From VXYL01 sp965199915 (GTDB taxonomy: Bacteria; Pseudomonadota; Gammaproteobacteria; Pseudomonadales; Azotimanducaceae): DNA of 64,000 bases. Below the pieces are notes generated by a model. It saw only the letters and a program-made list of their open reading frames with translations, was not told the DNA's origin and did no database searches. Each line of letters starts with the position of its first letter. Within the stretch, counting starts at the first letter, position 1. Made by a program: the position numbers and the translations under genes. Where the stretch lies: assembly GCA_965199915.1 (NCBI GenBank), contig OZ241348.1, forward strand, positions 1,488,001 to 1,552,000. Direction: 5' to 3'. This document shows positions 59,562-64,000 of this stretch, one piece after another.

Positions 59562-60194
59562 CGGTAACCCTCCTTTGTTTCCAAAGGAGCCGGACTCTAT
59601 CTTGAACTCCCTCGATTCATCTGCCTCGCGATAGCCCGAATTTCTTCAATGCCATCGCTACGCAAATGAACGCCCTTCTCCATTTTCAGAAGAACCTTCC
59701 TGAACTTAAGGAAGTCCACGTTCTTCTTCGTCTTCAAAGGGTGCTTCATAAAGAATGGAACGATGATACTCCGCAGGTCGTCTGCTCCCCGCACCCGATA
59801 CGCCATCCGGTCGCCGTGGTTCAACCGAACCACGCCGCAACCGAAATACGCTTTGAGCGCGTGCAGCACCTGCACATCGCGTTCGTGTTGCACAACGGTG
59901 AACTCCGGCAGCACCTGAAATCCAGTTGCCAGCCCGAGGTTGGTGTTGATGCCCACATGGAAGCATCCTTCACCGTCGACGAAACCTGTGATCCATTCCG
60001 CATGAAGGTTCATTGGGAGCCCCTGAACGTATTAGTCTCTGAGGGTTTCTGGGACAACGCCAGATCTTCCCTGCGGATTGTCCCCATGTCAATCGGATTT
60101 TTACTGAACGGCCTATACAGGCCGAACGAGTACCGATGTGTTTTGGAGGAGTTTCCCGCATACAGTTCAGTTTTACTAAGGCTAGCGTCACTTA
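59562..60194 (-). other. group I intron in 23S rRNA, inserted after position 1931
   Basis: The exons join as CCTAAGGT | AGCGAAATTCC, i.e. after U1931 in E. coli numbering. P1 is formed by exon CUAAGGU with the guide GCCUUAG at 60182-60176, ending in the U-G pair needed at the 5' splice site. The R element TCAGAGACTA (60042-60033) and the S element AAGATAGAGTCC (59603-59592) give P7. P9 is a perfect 8-bp hairpin with a GAAA loop (59570-59589), and the intron ends in G. The endonuclease reading frame lies in P8, between R and S, and its stop overlaps S. All core parts are present, so self-splicing is plausible. Confidence 0.9.
59597..60013 (-). CDS. LAGLIDADG homing endonuclease of the 23S intron
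   Basis: A 138-residue, single-motif LAGLIDADG endonuclease; such proteins act as homodimers that cut the intronless 23S gene and drive intron spread. The motif is WITGFVDGEGCFHVGI at residues 7-22, with the catalytic acid in DGEG. FTVVQHERDVQVLHALKAYF and YRVRGADDL are typical of this group, and MKHPLKTKKNVDFLKF of the C-terminal half. The gene starts about 20 bases after the R element and its stop codon lies in the S element, so the gene and the intron core constrain each other. Confidence 0.9.
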   Translation of the reverse strand: MNLHAEWITGFVDGEGCFHVGINTNLGLATGFQVLPEFTVVQHERDVQVLHALKAYFGCGVVRLNHGDRMAYRVRGADDLRSIIVPFFMKHPLKTKKNVDFLKFRKVLLKMEKGVHLRSDGIEEIRAIARQMNRGSSR

Positions 60195-60284
60195 ACCTTA
60201 GGACCGTTATATTTACGGCCGCCGTTTACCGGGGCTTCGATCACAAGCTTCGAGCGAGCAAGCCCGCTCTAACCTGATCAATTA

Positions 60285-60319
<35 letters not shown>

Positions 60320-61034
60320 GTCCTCTTGCGAGTTTGCAGAGTGCTGTGTTTTTAGTAAACAGTCGCAGCCACCTGGTATCTTCGACCGCCAGCAGCTCCG
60401 GGGGCAAGCCCCTTCACCGCCAACGGCGCACCTTCTCCCGAAGTTACGGTGCCATTTTGCCTAGTTCCTTCACCCGAGTTCTCTCAAGCGCCTTGGTATT
60501 CTCTACCCGACCACCTGTGTCGGTTTGGGGTACGGTCGCGCATTGCCTGAAGCTTAGAGGTTTTTCTTGGAAGCATGGCATCAACCACTTCCGGGTCTCT
60601 TGCAAGACCCGTTCGTCGTCACGTCTCAGCCTTGAAAGGACCCCGGATTTTCCTAAGGTCCCAGCCTACGCGCTTTCACCTGGACAACCATCGCCAGGCC
60701 AGCCTAGCCTTCTCCGTCACCCCGTCGCAGCAAAATGCGGTGCTGGAATATTAACCAGCTTCCCATCGACTACGCCTTTCGGCCTCGCCTTAGGGGCCGA
60801 CTCACCCTGCGCCGATGAACGTTGCGCAGGAACCCTTGGTCTTTCGGCGAGGAGGATTTTCACCTCCTTTATCGTTACTCATGTCAGCATTCGCACTTCT
60901 GATACCTCCAGCGCTCCTCGCGGAACGCCTTCACAGGCTTACAGAACGCTCCTCTACCGGCGGCGCCCAAAGGCACCGCCCCGCAGCTTCGGTACATGGT
61001 TTAGCCCCGTTACATCTTCCGCGCAGGCCGACTC

Positions 61035-61099
<65 letters not shown>

Positions 61100-61136
61100 A
61101 GCCTTCCCACATCGTTTCCCACTTAACCATGATTTG

Positions 61137-61171
<35 letters not shown>

Positions 61172-61605
61172 CGACGACGGACGTTAGCACCCGCCGTCTG
61201 TCTCCCTCGCTGCGCTCATCGGTATTCGGAGTTTGCATGGGGTTGGTAAGTCGAGGTGACCCCCTAGCCCAAACAGTGCTCTACCCCCGATGGCGATACG
61301 AGAGGCACTACCTAAATAGTTTTCGAGGAGAACCAGCTATCTCCGGGCTTGATTAGCCTTTCACTCCGAGCCACAGGTCATCCCCCCATTTTTCAACATA
61401 GGTGGGTGCGGGCCTCCAGTCAGCGTTACCTGACCTTCACCCTGCCCATGGCTAGCTCGCCCGGTTTCGGGTCTACTTCCACCGACTAAGCGCCGTTGCC
61501 GGCGCATCGCCCATTTGAGACTCGGTTTCCCTACGGCTCCCCTAAACGGTTAACCTCGCCAGTGAAAGTAAGTCGCTGACCCATTATACAAAAGGTACGC
61601 AGTCA

Positions 61606-61672
61606 CCACGCTTTGCCAAAGAGCGACAGCCGCAAGCGGCAACGCCCAATGACGACATCATGGCTCCCACTG
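61606..61672 (-). other. enlarged helix 25 region of 23S rRNA
   Basis: Between the conserved AGTGGGAGC and GTGACTGCGTACC, E. coli has a short stem of about 18 bases; here there are about 65. The segment can form at least one internal hairpin (GCCGC-TT-GCGGC). Helix 25 is a known place for short intervening sequences, some removed by RNase III. Confidence 0.6.
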
Positions 61673-62231
61673 CTTGTACGCATCCGGTTTCAGGTACTGT
61701 TTCACTCCCCTGCAGGGGTACTTTTCGCCTTTCCCTCACGGTACTGGTTCACTATCGGTCAGCTGAGAGTATTTAGCCTTGGAGGATGGTCCCCCCTCGT
61801 CCCAATAGGACTGTTCAGACAGGGTTTCACGTGCCCCGCCCTACTCGATTTCACGATGCGCGCGTTTTCGCGTACGGGGCTGTCACCCGCTATGGCGCGC
61901 CTTTCCAGACGCTTCCGCTAACGCCGCGACGGCCCGAAGGCCGACGCGGGTTCACACCGCTTAAGGGCTGCTCCCCGTTCGCTCATCGCTACTGAGGGAA
62001 TCTCGGTTGATTTCTTTTCCTCCGGGTACTTAGATATTTCAGTTCCCCGGGTTCGCCTCGCGCACCTATGTGTTCAATGCGCGATAGCCATCGAAATGGC
62101 TGGGTTTCCCCATTCGGAAATCCCCGGATCAAAGTCTGTTTGCCGACTCCCCGAGGCTTATCGCAGGCTTCCACGTCCTTCATCGCCTTCAGCTGCCAAG
62201 GCATCCACCGAATGCGCTTGTTCACTTGACC

Positions 62232-62645
62232 ATATAACCGAAGCCACGCTGACTTCCGCCCTTGTTCGCCCCAAGGAGTCTCGGAGCACAAGAACGGCAC
62301 GCCACGCGCACTCGGCAACACGGTTGATGAACATTCGCCGGATTTACCCGTGACCGCGACGACCCGCGTCGTCCACGGCCACAACGCGGCGGACCTAACC
62401 GCCGCGCAGACGCACTTTTCAACTTCAAGTTGGTAAGCAATCTCTCTCGTTTCCGCATCGGACCTCTCGGCCCTTCAGACACGTCTCGGAGGTCGCGGCG
62501 AACCCGAAGTTCGACCGCCAACGCCCAAGCGAGAGACGCTTGGCTTCATCAAGAACGGATTGTTGCAAGAACGGCAAGAAGCCGACATCCAAACACGCGG
62601 CCAAAGCCATGCGCGCTTGGATCTCGACTCCCGCTATTCGCAAGG
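62232..62645 (-). other. internal transcribed spacer between tRNA-Ala and 23S
   Basis: This 414-base stretch holds no gene. It contains a possible boxA-like antitermination element, TGCTTACCAA (62440-62431), and the upstream half of the 23S processing stem next to the 23S 5' end. Confidence 0.5.
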
Positions 62646-62721
62646 TGGTGGAGCCGAGGAGGATTGAACTCCTGACCTCCTGCGTGCAAGGCAGGCGCTC
62701 TCCCAGCTGAGCTACGGCCCC
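62646..62721 (-). tRNA. tRNA-Ala (TGC)
   Basis: A 76-base gene starting GGGGCCGTAGCTCAGCTGGG, with anticodon loop CTTGCAC (TGC), T-arm GAGTTCAATCCTC and an encoded CCA. It stands in the 16S-23S spacer, as in most proteobacterial operons. Confidence 0.97.
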
Positions 62722-62774
62722 ACAGAGGGAACGCCAAGGGGCGCAAAACCGTATTGCCGATGGTGGCCTTGAGC

Positions 62775-62851
62775 TGGTGGGTCTGACTGGACTTGAACCA
62801 GCGACCTCACCCTTATCAGGGGTGCGCTCTCACCAACTGAGCTACAGACCC
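62775..62851 (-). tRNA. tRNA-Ile (GAT)
   Basis: A 77-base gene starting GGGTCTGTAGCTCAGTTGG, with anticodon GAT in CTGATAA, T-arm GGTTCAAGTCC and an encoded CCA. It lies between 16S and tRNA-Ala. Confidence 0.97.
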
Positions 62852-63005
62852 TTGCCGGAATCACGCCACGCGGGCGCTTCAAGAAGTGAAAACAGGCCAT
62901 TCGTGTGAGCGCTCGCGCCTCTAGGCTTAGAGCATTGGATCGATCATCCGACGACCAGCCACTGCACGCAGTTGCTGCTGCGGCCGCCGGCGCGACCTTT
63001 GGGTT

Positions 63006-64000
<995 letters not shown>

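Overview
The window reads as chromosome of a G+C-rich Gram-negative bacterium, most likely a gammaproteobacterium. The 16S and 23S rRNA sequences look gammaproteobacterial. The block pyrG-kdsA-eno-ftsB-pcm-nlpD is a classic gammaproteobacterial neighbourhood, kdsA implies an LPS-bearing outer membrane, and the Fe-S cluster genes are a complete SUF set. Assignment below class is not possible by eye.

Layout. 0.1-1.7 kb: hipBA-type toxin-antitoxin pair. 1.8-8.6 kb (minus): pyrG, kdsA, eno, ftsB, pcm, a DUF368 carrier-lipid flippase candidate and an NlpD-like lipoprotein, mostly with 4-base start/stop overlaps. 8.7-12 kb (minus): biotin genes bioF-bioD-bioA behind tRNA-Asn. 12.2-15.0 kb: an IS1202/ISNCY-type element with 17-bp target duplication, itself interrupted by an IS4-type element with 11-bp duplication. 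15.2-23.1 kb (plus): three large exported proteins, a TPR/FG-GAP/ASPIC-UnbV lipoprotein, a membrane-anchored pentahaem cytochrome c with C-terminal TPRs, and a second FG-GAP/ASPIC-UnbV protein. This is the most unusual locus here. 23.2-31.8 kb: a PPK2 kinase, then on the minus strand a secreted trypsin-like protease with four C-terminal repeats, and a two-gene membrane operon whose proteins share a duplicated two-cysteine module.

32-44 kb: mixed housekeeping and metabolism: acetoacetyl-CoA ligase, phosphopantetheinyl transferase, sulfotransferase, ssb, glyA, a phytanoyl-CoA-dioxygenase-like protein, a NYN/LOTUS RNA-binding protein, an AAA ATPase overlapping a POT peptide transporter, and a leucine-dehydrogenase-like enzyme with an AT-rich, palindromic leader. 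44-47.2 kb (minus): a small operon of metallophosphoesterase, ankyrin protein, AbiEii-like nucleotidyltransferase and a 76-residue partner, preceded by a small unknown gene. 47.4-53.5 kb (minus): the SUF operon sufB-C-D-S-A-T-E. 53.6-58.3 kb: an SDR oxidoreductase, a frameshifted retropepsin-like gene, and a giant ABC-2-permease/M1-like protein that lacks the zinc motif and ends in a golvesin-like domain.

58.3-64 kb (minus): one rRNA operon, 16S (cut by the window end)-tRNA-Ile-tRNA-Ala-23S-5S, closed by a rho-independent terminator. The 23S gene carries a 633-nt group I intron after position 1931 (E. coli numbering), with a LAGLIDADG homing endonuclease in P8. It also has an enlarged helix 25 and an A in place of the near-invariant C1914 in helix 69.
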